Positions 1 through 8,726 of a stretch of 64,000 nt of DNA are shown piece by piece (position 1 is the first letter of the stretch; each line of letters starts with the position of its first letter). The DNA lies in NCBI RefSeq assembly GCF_002162355.1, contig NZ_CP021434.1, positions 4,704,001 to 4,768,000 of the forward strand, given 5' to 3'. Both the position numbers and the translations under genes were made by a program. The notes beneath the pieces are model-generated. The model was not told where the DNA came from. It searched no databases and was given only the letters and a program-made list of their open reading frames with translations. This DNA is from Tumebacillus avium. Lineage in GTDB: Bacteria > Bacillota > Bacilli > Tumebacillales > Tumebacillaceae.

Positions 1-56
1 CAAACGCCTAGACATACACTGTCTATCAACTTCTCATAAACAGGAGGTCTGGGACC

Positions 57-1067
57 GTGAAGAAACAATGGAAGCAATTTGCCGCAGCCGGACTGATCAC
101 CGCTGCGCTCACAATGACCGCCTGCTCCCCGAGCGGCGGCGATGGAAGCGACCTGCAGGAAGTGCGGGTGTCGGAAGTCATCCGCTCCATCTTCTACGCG
201 CCGCAGTATGTGGCGATCGAAAAAGGCTATTTCAAAGAGGAAGGCCTCAATGTCTTGCTCGACACCGCCTGGGGCGGCGACAAAGCGATGACCCGCCTGT
301 TGGCCGACCAGACGGACGTGGCGCTGATCGGCGCCGAGACGACCGTCTACGTCCAGCAGCAAGGCGCTGCCGACCCGGTGGTCAACTTCGCGCAAGTCAC
401 CCAGCGCGACGGCTCGTTTGTCATCGCCAGAAACAAGATCGACAACTGGGACTGGTCGATGCTCAAAGGCAAGAGCCTGATCGGATCGCGCAAAGGCTCG
501 ATGCCGGAGATGGTCTCCGAATACGTCCAGAAGCAAAACGGCCTGCAGCCGTTCACAGACGTCAACATCATCCAAAACATCAGCTTCGACAACCAGGCGA
601 CCGCCTTCGCATCCGGCACCGGCGATTTCCTGCAGGCGTTCGAGCCGAGCGGCGCGATCTTGGAAAAAGCGGGCCAGGGCCATGTCGTCGCATCATTCGG
701 CGAAGATTCCGGCAAACTGCCCTACACCGTGTTTATGGCCAAAGCCAGTACTATCAAGTCTGAGCCAGAGACCTTCCAGAAATTCACCAACGCCGTCCAA
801 AAAGCCCAAAACTTCGTGCACTCCTCCACGCCGGAAGAAGTCGCCAAAGTCATCCTGCCGTATTTTGAAGGCGTCGATCCGGAAATCGTCGCCGCTGTCG
901 TCAAGCGCTACCAGGAGTCGGACGGCTGGGCCAAAGACCCGGTGATCGACCAAGAGGAATTTGACAACATGAAAAAAATCATGAAAGACGCCGGCGAGCT
1001 GAAAGCGGACGTCAAATACGAAGACCTCGTGAACACCACTTTCGCAGAAAAAGCGCAGGCAAACTAG
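57..1067 (+). CDS. ABC transporter substrate-binding lipoprotein (NMT1/SsuA-like)
   Basis: Predicted extracytoplasmic solute receptor for a nitrate/sulfonate/thiamine-precursor type ABC importer, 336 aa. An N-terminal lipoprotein signal ends in a lipobox with Cys23 (LTMTAC). The mature part has the periplasmic-binding type II pattern of the NMT1/SsuA family (APQYVAIEKGYFKEEGL near residues 48-64). The GTG start follows aggagg at 42-47. The ATPase and permease genes lie further on in the same direction but are separated from it by a tctB remnant on the opposite strand. Substrate cannot be read from the sequence; alkanesulfonates, nitrate or hydroxymethylpyrimidine are all possible for this family. 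Confidence 0.85.
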   Translation: MKKQWKQFAAAGLITAALTMTACSPSGGDGSDLQEVRVSEVIRSIFYAPQYVAIEKGYFKEEGLNVLLDTAWGGDKAMTRLLADQTDVALIGAETTVYVQQQGAADPVVNFAQVTQRDGSFVIARNKIDNWDWSMLKGKSLIGSRKGSMPEMVSEYVQKQNGLQPFTDVNIIQNISFDNQATAFASGTGDFLQAFEPSGAILEKAGQGHVVASFGEDSGKLPYTVFMAKASTIKSEPETFQKFTNAVQKAQNFVHSSTPEEVAKVILPYFEGVDPEIVAAVVKRYQESDGWAKDPVIDQEEFDNMKKIMKDAGELKADVKYEDLVNTTFAEKAQAN

Positions 1068-1078
1068 GAGCAAGCTCA

Positions 1079-1113
1079 CAAAAAAGAGCCTCTTCTCCGG
1101 GGGAGAAGAGGCT
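1079..1113 (-). terminator. Rho-independent terminator of the tctB remnant
   Basis: A 12-bp inverted repeat (agcctcttctcc / ggagaagaggct) at 1087-1113 is followed, reading the minus strand, by a run of T. On the plus strand there is no T tract, so the upstream receptor gene could still be read through into the ATPase gene. Confidence 0.7.
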
Positions 1114-1114
1114 A

Positions 1115-1570
1115 TCAAGAAAAGGAGAGGAGAAATATGGGTTTCCCCACTATCTTCTCCTTTTTTTCATGTTTTATACATCTCACTTCCGTATGCCCCG
1201 CTCTGTCGACCCAGCTATAAGCACCGATCAGCTTAAACAGACAAAACGCCAGCAACAGCGTGCAGACCACATACCCAAGCAGCGGGGTGAACAGGCGGTA
1301 GAGGATCAGGAGAAGCACCGTGCCGCCCATCATCCTGCGCGCCTCCGGCACTCGGTTCGAACGTTCCGGCGGACGGCTTTTGACGAACAGCAAAAACACC
1401 AGACCGAGTACGATCATCAACCCTCCGACCACGCCAAACAGCACATGGTCGCCGACAAAGACGCTCATGCCATACGGAGCCAGCCGCACCGTTTCCCACA
1501 TGGCGAGTGCGCCGAGCAGTACGACAAACACCCCGAACAGCCGGTCAAACCCACTCCAGGTTGGACGCAT
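1115..1570 (-). pseudogene. TctB-like membrane protein, 3'-truncated remnant
   Basis: The first about 115 residues look like TctB, the small membrane subunit of tripartite tricarboxylate transporters: a hydrophobic segment at about 12-30, one at 43-62, and a long one at 80-115. The last transmembrane helix expected for the family is missing. After residue about 118 the sequence becomes polar and unrelated (VDRAGHTEVRCIKHEKKEK) and runs into a terminator. The 5' end still has a good ribosome-binding site (gaggaggtgagcc) before ATG 1570. No tctA or tctC is nearby. The simplest reading is a decayed orphan left by a deletion. A functional short variant cannot be excluded. Confidence 0.6.
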
Positions 1571-1690
1571 GGCTCACCTCCTCATGCAGGGTGCTTCACA
1601 AATACGCAGTTTGTCGAAAAATTATCCCCTTGCACCAAAAATGGGCGCCGCCCATACGCTGTAAGAAATCAGCAAAGTGAGGTGAACGCG

Positions 1691-2455
1691 ATGGCAGCGA
1701 TCTCGTTTGCAGGGGTCGATCAGAAGTACATCACCGTCTCCGGTGAGACGACTGCGCTACAAGGGATCGAGTTTGCCGTGCAGCAAGGCGAGCTGATCGG
1801 GCTGGTCGGGCCAAGCGGCTGCGGCAAAAGCACGATCCTCTCGCTGATCGCCGGGCTGCTTTTTCCGACGCAGGGCGAGGTGCGCGTAAACGCCGAACCG
1901 GTGCGGGGGCCGTCCCCAGAAGTCGGCTACATGCTGCAGCAGGATTATCTGCTGCCATGGCGCACGATCCGCGACAACATCCTGCTCGGTCTGGAGATCC
2001 AGGGCAAGAAAACGAAAGACAACACGGAGCAGGCGCTCCGTTTGCTTAGCGAGATGGGGCTGAAGGATACGGCAGACAAATACCCGCACCAGCTCTCCGG
2101 CGGGATGCGCCAGCGCGTTGCGCTCGTCCGCACGCTGGCTGCGAACCCGAAAGTGATCCTGCTTGACGAACCGTTTTCGGCGCTCGACTATCAGATCAAG
2201 CTGCAGTTGGAAGATCTGATCCAGAATACGCTGAAAGCAAAAGGGCTGACCGGCGTGCTCGTCACACACGATCTGGGCGAAGCGATCGCCATGTGCGACC
2301 GCGTCATCGTGATGGGCAAGAACCCCGGCACCTTGAAAAGCACCTACATCATCCCGGAAGAGATTCGCGAACTCTCCCCGTTTGAAGCGCGGGAGCACGT
2401 CGAGTTTCACGCCCTGTTCCGTGACGTCTGGGGGGATCTGCAAGATGAAGACTAA
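1691..2455 (+). CDS. ABC transporter ATP-binding protein (SsuB/NrtD-like)
   Basis: Cytoplasmic ATPase of the importer, 254 aa. Walker A GPSGCGKST at residues 40-48, Q-loop at about 83, signature LSGGM at 135-139, Walker B VILLDE at 155-160 and H-loop His193 are all intact. The open frame extends far upstream, but ATG 1691 is chosen because it follows gtgaggtgaac and begins the conserved domain. The gene overlaps the permease start by 11 nt, so the two are translationally coupled. It belongs to the nitrate/taurine/sulfonate ATPase family. Substrate is not identifiable. Confidence 0.9.
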   Translation: MAAISFAGVDQKYITVSGETTALQGIEFAVQQGELIGLVGPSGCGKSTILSLIAGLLFPTQGEVRVNAEPVRGPSPEVGYMLQQDYLLPWRTIRDNILLGLEIQGKKTKDNTEQALRLLSEMGLKDTADKYPHQLSGGMRQRVALVRTLAANPKVILLDEPFSALDYQIKLQLEDLIQNTLKAKGLTGVLVTHDLGEAIAMCDRVIVMGKNPGTLKSTYIIPEEIRELSPFEAREHVEFHALFRDVWGDLQDED

Positions 2456-3266
2456 CCTCTTGACCCGCGGCGCCAAGACGCCCGACCACGCCGCGTTTTT
2501 GCGCAAGAAGCGGCTCACCACGCTTGGCATCATCGCCACGCAGTTGCTGATCGCCGCCCTCTTCCTGATCGGCTGGGAGATCGGCGCGCGCCAAGGCTTT
2601 GTGAACAGCTTTATCTTCTCGCAGCCGTCGAAAGTCTGGGGGCAGTTCCTGACCATGCTGTCTGACGGAACGCTGCTGCACCACACGTGGATCACCGTCT
2701 GGGAGACGGTCGTCGGCTTCGTGCTTGGCACGGTGGCCGGCACCCTGCTCGCCGTCGTGATCTGGGCCTCGCCGGTGCTGGCGCGGGTTCTCGACCCGTA
2801 TATCGTCATCTTCAACTCGATGCCGAAAGTGGCGCTCGGCCCGATTTTTATCGTGGCGTTTGGGCAAGGCTTTCTGTCGATCGTGATGATGGCGCTGGCG
2901 ATCTCGGTCGTGATCACGACGATCGTCGTCTACACGTCCTTTCGCGATGTGGATGCGAACATGATCAAGCTGGTGCACACCTTTGGCGGCTCGCGCTGGC
3001 AGGTGTTCCAAAAAGTCGTCTTTCCGGCGGCGCTGCCGACGATCCTGTCCACGCTGAAAGTCAATGTCGGACTGTCCTGGGTCGGCGTGATCGTCGGCGA
3101 GTTCCTCGTCGCGCAGGCCGGGCTCGGCTACCTGATCATCTACGGCTTCCAGGTGTTCAACTTGACGCTGGTCATGCTTGCCCTGTTCGTGATCCTGATC
3201 GTCTCGACGATCATGTACCACGCCGTGGCGTTTTTCGAGAACCGATCTTTGAAATGGCGCAATTAA
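2445..3266 (+). CDS. ABC transporter permease (SsuC/TauC-like)
   Basis: Inner-membrane permease, 273 aa, with about six hydrophobic helices and a BPD_transp_1 domain. The EAA-type loop that docks on the ATPase is visible as GGSRWQVFQKVVFPAALP, starting near residue 183. ATG 2445 lies inside the end of the ATPase gene and follows gggggga. With the receptor at the start of the window it completes an importer of the nitrate/sulfonate/pyrimidine-precursor class. Confidence 0.9.
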   Translation: MKTNLLTRGAKTPDHAAFLRKKRLTTLGIIATQLLIAALFLIGWEIGARQGFVNSFIFSQPSKVWGQFLTMLSDGTLLHHTWITVWETVVGFVLGTVAGTLLAVVIWASPVLARVLDPYIVIFNSMPKVALGPIFIVAFGQGFLSIVMMALAISVVITTIVVYTSFRDVDANMIKLVHTFGGSRWQVFQKVVFPAALPTILSTLKVNVGLSWVGVIVGEFLVAQAGLGYLIIYGFQVFNLTLVMLALFVILIVSTIMYHAVAFFENRSLKWRN

Positions 3267-3272
3267 ACGGTA

Positions 3273-3302
3273 AAAAGACTGCCTGTGCTCAGGCAGTCTT
3301 TT
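3273..3302 (+). terminator. Rho-independent terminator of the ABC importer operon
   Basis: Stem aaagactgcctg / caggcagtcttt with a tgct loop, followed by T residues, seven bases after the permease stop codon. Confidence 0.85.
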
Positions 3303-3308
3303 CTTGCG

Positions 3309-3337
3309 TTGACGAAATGCTCGCGGGCTATTATGTT
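3309..3337 (+). promoter_or_regulatory. Sigma-A type promoter for the EamA transporter
   Basis: TTGACG at 3309-3314, 17-bp spacer, TATGTT at 3332-3337. It lies just upstream of the next gene and right after a terminator. Confidence 0.6.
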
Positions 3338-3375
3338 GGTACTAGAAAGGTACAGCGGTGGAGGGACATCTGAAG

Positions 3376-4290
3376 ATGAAAAAGCAAAGGCTGGCCGACC
3401 TCGTGCTGCTCTTCGTCACGTTTACGTGGGGCGCTACGTTTGTTCTGGTCAAAGAAGCGATAGACAAGATGCCGCCGTTTACTTTTTTGGGCGTGCGTTT
3501 TCTGGTCGCAGCACTGATTTTATTTTTGATCATGGTAGTTTTTTATCGGGAAACGCTGAAAGACTTGACCCGGCAGCTGTGGGTGATCGGTTTGTGGATT
3601 GGCTTGCTGCTGTTTGGCGGGTATGCGTTCCAGACGTTTGGGCTGCTCGATACGACCGCATCGAACGCAGGCTTTATCACCGGGCTGTCGGTGGTGATGG
3701 TGCCGCTGTTTGCCTTGTGGCTGTTGCGCCAGAAGCTGAAGCGCAATGCGGTGATCGGGGTGCTGGTGGCGACTGTGGGCTTGGCGATGTTGTCCTTGCA
3801 TCAGTTTGAGGTCAACTTGGGCGATGCTCTGGTCTTTTGCTGCGCGATCTGTTACGGGCTGCACATCACGCTGGTCGGCAAGTATACGACGCGGTTTCAT
3901 GCGCTGCCGTTTGCGTTTGTGCAGATCTTCTCCTGCGGCGTGTTTAACATGATCGGCGGATTCCTGTTCGAGGATGTTGGCGCGTCGTTCAGCAAGGATG
4001 TGCTGTTTGATCTCACCGTGTTCTCGGCGCTGTTGATCTGTTCGGTAATCGCGACGGCGTTTGCCTTTGTGGCGCAAAATCAGTTCCAGAAGTTCACCAC
4101 GCCGACGCGCACCGCGCTGATCTTCGCCACCGAGCCGGTGTTTGCGGCGATCACCGGCTACCTGTGGGCGGGCGACCGCCTCGGGACCCTGCAAGTGATC
4201 GGGTGCCTCTGCATCCTCGGCGGCATGCTGGTGGCTGAGCTTGGAGGCAATCAGGAAAAAGAACCGCAAAAAGAAACCTCTTACGCCTGA
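3376..4290 (+). CDS. EamA/DMT-superfamily transporter
   Basis: Ten-helix drug/metabolite transporter, 304 aa, made of two tandem EamA repeats. The first begins at LADLVLLFVTFTWGATFVLV near the N terminus and the second near residue 150. ATG 3376 is preceded by ggtggaggg at about 10 nt; an upstream in-frame GTG at 3358 overlaps that ribosome-binding site and is less likely. It forms a single-gene unit with its own promoter and terminator. Members export amino acids or metabolites, but the substrate here is unknown. Confidence 0.85.
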   Translation: MKKQRLADLVLLFVTFTWGATFVLVKEAIDKMPPFTFLGVRFLVAALILFLIMVVFYRETLKDLTRQLWVIGLWIGLLLFGGYAFQTFGLLDTTASNAGFITGLSVVMVPLFALWLLRQKLKRNAVIGVLVATVGLAMLSLHQFEVNLGDALVFCCAICYGLHITLVGKYTTRFHALPFAFVQIFSCGVFNMIGGFLFEDVGASFSKDVLFDLTVFSALLICSVIATAFAFVAQNQFQKFTTPTRTALIFATEPVFAAITGYLWAGDRLGTLQVIGCLCILGGMLVAELGGNQEKEPQKETSYA

Positions 4291-4308
4291 TGGCGCAAGA
4301 GGTTTTTT
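4275..4308 (+). terminator. Rho-independent terminator after the EamA gene
   Basis: Inverted repeat aacctcttacgc / gcgcaagaggtt followed by TTTTTT, overlapping the end of the coding region. Confidence 0.8.
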
Positions 4309-4370
4309 GTTTGTTGGCAGCAGATTGGGTCGGCACTGCCGGGTGCGGGAAGTTCGTTGATACGCCACTG

Positions 4371-5516
4371 TTAGTTGGCAGCAGACGGAGTCGTTGTTCC
4401 CGGTTGATTTGTTGCAGGCTGTGTATTGGCAGCCGGTTTGTTCGTTCCAGCGGGCTGGGTGGTGGTTGCCGGCTTGTCGGTTGCAGCCGGTGGGGTGGTG
4501 GTTGCCGGTTTGTTTGTTCCAGCGGGCTGAGTGTTTGTTGCCGGCTTGATGCTGTCAGCCGGCTTATCGGTTGCCGGCGGGGTGGGCGCTTGCTTCAGGA
4601 TCGAGATCGAGCCGGTGTTGGTGTTCAGGTTGACTTGGCCGCCGCTTTGGCCGATCTGGCCTTGGACGGATTTGCTTGGGCCGGTGCGGCGCTCGTTGAG
4701 CTGGAACTCGGTGTCGAGGGCGCCAACGTTCGTTTTTGCATCTACCGTCACGTTCGCCTGCTCCGGCAATTGCACCGTCAAGGCGCCGACGTTGGAGTTG
4801 ACTTCCAGCTCCTTGATCGCCTGGCCGCCTTTCACGGAGATCGCACCTGTGTTGTTCTTCACGTTCAAGCTGCCTTTAAAACCATCGATGTCGATCTTCG
4901 CCACATTCGCTTCCACATGCAGGTCGCTTTGCAGGCCGACGATGGTGATATCGCCAACTTTCGAGTACAGCTCAACCGCCAGCGTCGGCGGCACGATCAG
5001 CTCATAGTCGATGCGGAACTGCTTCATCCAGTTCTCTTCATAGTAACCGCTCGAGGAGACATACACCGTGCCGTCTTCCCCATAGTTGATATCGATGCCT
5101 ACATTCTTCAGGCGCTGTTCCGCCGTTTCTTTCGACTCGGTGGTGTTCAGCTTTTTAATAAATTTCAGGGTCATTTTCTTCGCATTCGGGTCGGCGGTGA
5201 TCTTGATCTGACCGACGTTGTTCTCCAACTTCAGGCGCTTGATCTTCTCGATCTCGACCTGCTCTTCACCTGCCGCCGTCACCAGATGCCCGTCGCTGAA
5301 GCCTTCTGCCAGTTGCTCCATGCTCTGGCCGAAACGATCCATCTCTTCACCAAACTGCTCCATGTTTTGCCCGATATACACTTCACCATTTTCATACTGC
5401 TGATTCTGCTCGGCAGCCACATACTCATCCATGTGGATCAGTTTGCCAACCGCTCCTGTTAAAAGCACCAGTCCGAAGACGATCAGGGCATAGCCCCAGC
5501 TTTTATGTAATTTCAT
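4371..5516 (-). CDS. DUF4097-like membrane-anchored protein with Pro/Ala/Thr repeat tail
   Basis: 381 aa. An N-terminal uncleaved signal/anchor (about residues 7-28) is followed by a charged linker and a region of short beta-repeats typical of DUF4097/LiaG-like putative adhesins (LENNVGQIKI, LYSKVGDITI, VNSNVGALTV, LNTNTGSISI). The last about 70 residues are a low-complexity tail of repeated TNKPATTT/TDKPATTT/TNQPG units, probably spanning the wall. ATG 5516 is chosen over the upstream in-frame start at 5660 because ggaggagtgg precedes it and the anchor begins there. Function unknown; an envelope-stress or surface role is inference from the family. Confidence 0.65.
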   Translation of the reverse strand: MKLHKSWGYALIVFGLVLLTGAVGKLIHMDEYVAAEQNQQYENGEVYIGQNMEQFGEEMDRFGQSMEQLAEGFSDGHLVTAAGEEQVEIEKIKRLKLENNVGQIKITADPNAKKMTLKFIKKLNTTESKETAEQRLKNVGIDINYGEDGTVYVSSSGYYEENWMKQFRIDYELIVPPTLAVELYSKVGDITIVGLQSDLHVEANVAKIDIDGFKGSLNVKNNTGAISVKGGQAIKELEVNSNVGALTVQLPEQANVTVDAKTNVGALDTEFQLNERRTGPSKSVQGQIGQSGGQVNLNTNTGSISILKQAPTPPATDKPADSIKPATNTQPAGTNKPATTTPPAATDKPATTTQPAGTNKPAANTQPATNQPGTTTPSAAN

Positions 5517-5611
5517 CGCTCTCCACTCCTCCGTTGGTATTCCGTTTGTCCATATAGACGATGCCCGCCGGAGATACCCTTCACTTTTTGAAAAAGTTTT
5601 TTTGAGCAAGC

Positions 5612-5637
5612 AAAAACCCTCCGGATCAACCGGAGGG
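5612..5637 (-). terminator. Terminator at the end of ysxC
   Basis: Stem ccctccgg / ccggaggg (5617-5637) followed by a T tract on the minus strand. It overlaps the ysxC stop codon region. Confidence 0.8.
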
Positions 5638-6237
5638 CGGAATGATTTTTTCGACGCCAATGTGTTTGGCGATCAAGTCCCATACTTCTTGCTTGCCAAG
5701 TCCCGTGTCGGCCGAGGTGAGAATGATCGGCGTGCCAGGCAAGACTTGCAGTTTTTCTTTGATCACCTTGATGTGCTTCTGGTACTGTCCGCGTGAGACT
5801 TTATCCGCCTTGGTGACCAGGATGGCGTGCGGACGGGCGTAGTGGGCCAGATACTTATACATCTCCACGTCTTCATTCGAAGGAGCGTGGCGGATGTCGA
5901 TCAGTTGCATGACAAGTTTTAAGTTCTCCCGATTGTCGAGGTAGGTGCCGATCATCTTGCCCCACTGGGCTTTGACGTCTCGGGGCACCTTGGCAAACCC
6001 GTAACCGGGCAAGTCGACAAAATACAGGTCTTCGTTCAGCAGGTAATAGTTCAACTGCTGCGTCTTCCCCGGCGTCCCCGACGTGCGCGCCAAACCGCGG
6101 CGATGCAGGAGTCGGTTGATCAAGGAGGACTTTCCGACGTTCGAGCGGCCTGCCATCGCAACTTCTGGCAGTTCACCTTCCGGATACTGCTCCGGCTTGA
6201 CGGCGGAAATGATAAATTTTGCTTCGCGAATCATCAT
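5626..6237 (-). CDS. ysxC: Ribosome biogenesis GTP-binding protein YsxC/EngB
   Basis: Essential GTPase of large-subunit ribosome assembly, 203 aa, the normal length for the family. G1 GRSNVGKS at residues 30-37, the G2 region [10 protein letters not shown]3 DLPGYG and G4 TKAD are present. Its start overlaps the lon stop codon (ATGA), so it is coupled to lon translation. The order lon-ysxC is the one found in Bacillus subtilis. Two consecutive ATG codons exist; either could be used. Confidence 0.95.
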   Translation of the reverse strand: MMIREAKFIISAVKPEQYPEGELPEVAMAGRSNVGKSSLINRLLHRRGLARTSGTPGKTQQLNYYLLNEDLYFVDLPGYGFAKVPRDVKAQWGKMIGTYLDNRENLKLVMQLIDIRHAPSNEDVEMYKYLAHYARPHAILVTKADKVSRGQYQKHIKVIKEKLQVLPGTPIILTSADTGLGKQEVWDLIAKHIGVEKIIPPSG

Positions 6238-8555
6238 TTGCTTTGCACCAACGCTTCTTTTAACACTTCGTCCATATGTTCCACGGGCACGATCGTAAGT
6301 TCGGCGCGGACCGTTTCCGGAATGTCTTCAATGTCTTTTTTGTTTTCGATCGGCAGGAGCACTTTCTTGATTCCTGCGCGGTGAGCTGCCATGCACTTCT
6401 CTTTGACGCCGCCGATCGGCAGGACGTGGCCGCGCAAAGTGATCTCGCCGGTCATCGCCACTTCGCGGGAGACCGGAACACCGGTCATCTGCGAGATCAG
6501 GGCGAGGCACATCGAGATGCCCGCCGACGGACCGTCTTTCGGGATCGCGCCTTCCGGGATGTGCAGGTGAATGTCATTTTTCTCAAGGAAGTTCGGGTCG
6601 ACGCCAAGCGCCTCCGAACGCGAACGGATGTAGGAGAAGGCAGCCTGCGCCGACTCTTTCATCACGTCGCCGAGCTGGCCGGTCAAGGTCAGCTTGCCTT
6701 TGCCCGCATAGGTGGTCGCTTCGATGGAGAGCGTTTCCCCGCCGACCGCCGTCCACGCCAAGCCGGTCACAACGCCGACCTGGTCTTCTTTTTCGGCCAA
6801 ACCGTGACGGAAACGGGCGCCGCCGAGGTAATCGGGCAGGTTCTCCGGCGTGATCGTCACATGCTCGGTCTCGCCCGAAACGATCTGCTTCGCCATTTTG
6901 CGGCACAGGGATGCGATCTGGCGCTCCAGATTCCGCACGCCCGCTTCACGGGTATAGCCGCGAATGACCGCATAGATCGTATCGTCGGTGATCTCGACTT
7001 GCTCCTGCTGCAAACCATGGTTCTCCAGCTGTTTGACCAGCAGGTGATTCTTGACGATGTGCAGCTTCTCCACCTCGGTGTATCCGGACAAGGAAATCAC
7101 TTCCATCCGGTCCATCAAAGGCTGCGGGATGTTGTGCAACACGTTGGCGGTGGTGATAAACATGACCTTGGACAGGTCATAGGGAATTTCTATGTAATGA
7201 TCGCTAAACGTGTTGTTTTGCTCCGGGTCGAGCACTTCGAGCAGCGCCGAAGACGGGTCGCCGCGGAAGTCGGACGTCATCTTGTCGATCTCGTCGAGCA
7301 GGAAGAGCGGGTTGTTTTCTCCGGCTGTCTTCATGCCTTGGATCACACGGCCCGGCATTGCGCCGACGTATGTTCTTCTGTGCCCGCGAATCTCCGCTTC
7401 ATCGCGCACGCCGCCCAGCGACACGCGGACGAATTTGCGGTTCAGCGCCTTGGCGATCGAACGCGCCAGAGACGTTTTCCCCACACCGGGCGGTCCGGCC
7501 AGACAGAGGATCGGGCCTTTCAGCTTCTTGACCAACTGCTGCACGGCCAAGTATTCGAGAATGCGCTCTTTGATCTTGTCGAGGCCGTAGTGCTCCTCGT
7601 CGAGGATCTCTTCCGCACGCTTGATGTCGATGTCCTCTTCGCCTTCTTCTGTCCACGGCAGGGCCAGAATCCAGTCGATGTAGGTGCGGATCACGCCGCC
7701 TTCTGCCGAGGTGGTCGGCATTTTTTCCAGACGGTCAATCTCCTTCTCGACTTTCTCGCGCACTTCATCGGGCAGGTTCTTCTTGGCAGCGAGTTCGCGG
7801 AGCTCTTCCGCTTCGCCGCCGCGGCCTTCCTTGTCGCCCAGTTCCTTTTGGATCGCCTTCATCTGTTCGCGCAGATAGTATTCCTTCTGCGTTTTCTCCA
7901 TCTGCTTGCGGACGCGCTGGTTGATCTTGCGCTCCAGCTCCAGCACTTCGCGCTCGTCAGACAGGATCTTCAGCAGGCGCTCCAGACGCTCTTTGACATC
8001 GACAGCTTCGAGAATCTCTTGCTTGTCGTTGATTTTGAGCGTCAGGTGCGACGCGATCGCATCGGCCAGACGGCCCGGCTCGTCGATATCGGTGACGGCA
8101 GCCAAGGTCTCCTGGGTGATCTTCTTGGAGATCTTGATATATTGTTCAAACTGGTGCAGAACTGCACGCATCAGCGCTTCTGTCTCCGGATCGTTATCTT
8201 CCGGCTCCGGCAGTTCCTCCACTTCGACGACATAACATTCGTCCGTCTCCACATATCCGGCAACCTTGGCCCGGTTCAAGCCTTCGACGATGACGCGCAT
8301 CGTGCCGTTGGGCAGCTTGAGCATCTGCTTGACTTTGGCGACTGTGCCGACATCAAACAGATCTTCCGGTTCCGGTTCATCAATATGAGTTTCTACTTGC
8401 GAGACGAGGAGGATCAGATTTTCGCCAACCATTGCCCGCTCCACCGCTTTGACCGATACTTCCCGACCCACGTCAAAGTGCATGACCATGGTGGGATAGA
8501 CGATAAGTCCGCGCAGCGGCAACAACGGGAGGGTGCGCTTTGTGCTGATTCCCAT
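6234..8555 (-). CDS. lon: ATP-dependent serine protease Lon (LonA)
   Basis: Cytoplasmic AAA+ protease degrading misfolded and regulatory proteins, 773 aa. It has the N-terminal LON substrate domain ([13 protein letters not shown]), Walker A GPPGVGKT with Lys360, and the C-terminal protease domain with catalytic Ser677 in DGPSAG. The same Ser position is reported for B. subtilis LonA. ATG 8555 is chosen because ggaggtga precedes it; the open frame runs 24 codons further but lacks conservation. It lies between lonB and ysxC. Confidence 0.97.
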   Translation of the reverse strand: MGISTKRTLPLLPLRGLIVYPTMVMHFDVGREVSVKAVERAMVGENLILLVSQVETHIDEPEPEDLFDVGTVAKVKQMLKLPNGTMRVIVEGLNRAKVAGYVETDECYVVEVEELPEPEDNDPETEALMRAVLHQFEQYIKISKKITQETLAAVTDIDEPGRLADAIASHLTLKINDKQEILEAVDVKERLERLLKILSDEREVLELERKINQRVRKQMEKTQKEYYLREQMKAIQKELGDKEGRGGEAEELRELAAKKNLPDEVREKVEKEIDRLEKMPTTSAEGGVIRTYIDWILALPWTEEGEEDIDIKRAEEILDEEHYGLDKIKERILEYLAVQQLVKKLKGPILCLAGPPGVGKTSLARSIAKALNRKFVRVSLGGVRDEAEIRGHRRTYVGAMPGRVIQGMKTAGENNPLFLLDEIDKMTSDFRGDPSSALLEVLDPEQNNTFSDHYIEIPYDLSKVMFITTANVLHNIPQPLMDRMEVISLSGYTEVEKLHIVKNHLLVKQLENHGLQQEQVEITDDTIYAVIRGYTREAGVRNLERQIASLCRKMAKQIVSGETEHVTITPENLPDYLGGARFRHGLAEKEDQVGVVTGLAWTAVGGETLSIEATTYAGKGKLTLTGQLGDVMKESAQAAFSYIRSRSEALGVDPNFLEKNDIHLHIPEGAIPKDGPSAGISMCLALISQMTGVPVSREVAMTGEITLRGHVLPIGGVKEKCMAAHRAGIKKVLLPIENKKDIEDIPETVRAELTIVPVEHMDEVLKEALVQSK

Positions 8556-8610
8556 CGTGTTCACCTCCATCATGAAAAAGAAAAAAGTACCTGCTTCTGC
8601 TAGTATGCCA

Positions 8611-8639
8611 ATTGTACCGTAAGGCATGTTGTTTGTCTA
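8611..8639 (-). promoter_or_regulatory. Sigma-A type promoter of lon
   Basis: Minus strand TAGACA (8634-8639), 17-bp spacer, TACAAT (8611-8616), about 55 bp upstream of the lon ATG. Confidence 0.5.
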
Positions 8640-8680
8640 ATCCTGACCATTAAAAAACCGGAGGTTCTGTCCTGGCATGC

Positions 8681-8710
8681 AAAAGCGGGGAGTACTCAAG
8701 CTCCCCTGCT
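8681..8710 (-). terminator. Terminator of lonB
   Basis: Stem agcaggggag / ctccccgct on the minus strand followed by TTTT, between lonB and lon. Confidence 0.7.
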
Positions 8711-8726
8711 ATGCATGTTGTGTATT

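Noticed and set aside
1169..1690. N-terminal extension of the ABC ATPase reading frame
   Set aside because: The first 174 codons are the antisense of the tctB remnant; the ATPase domain and a ribosome-binding site begin at 1691.
6276..8603. 775-codon open frame on the plus strand
   Set aside because: It is the antisense shadow of lon. High GC at third codon positions removes stops opposite real genes; the product has no recognisable domain.
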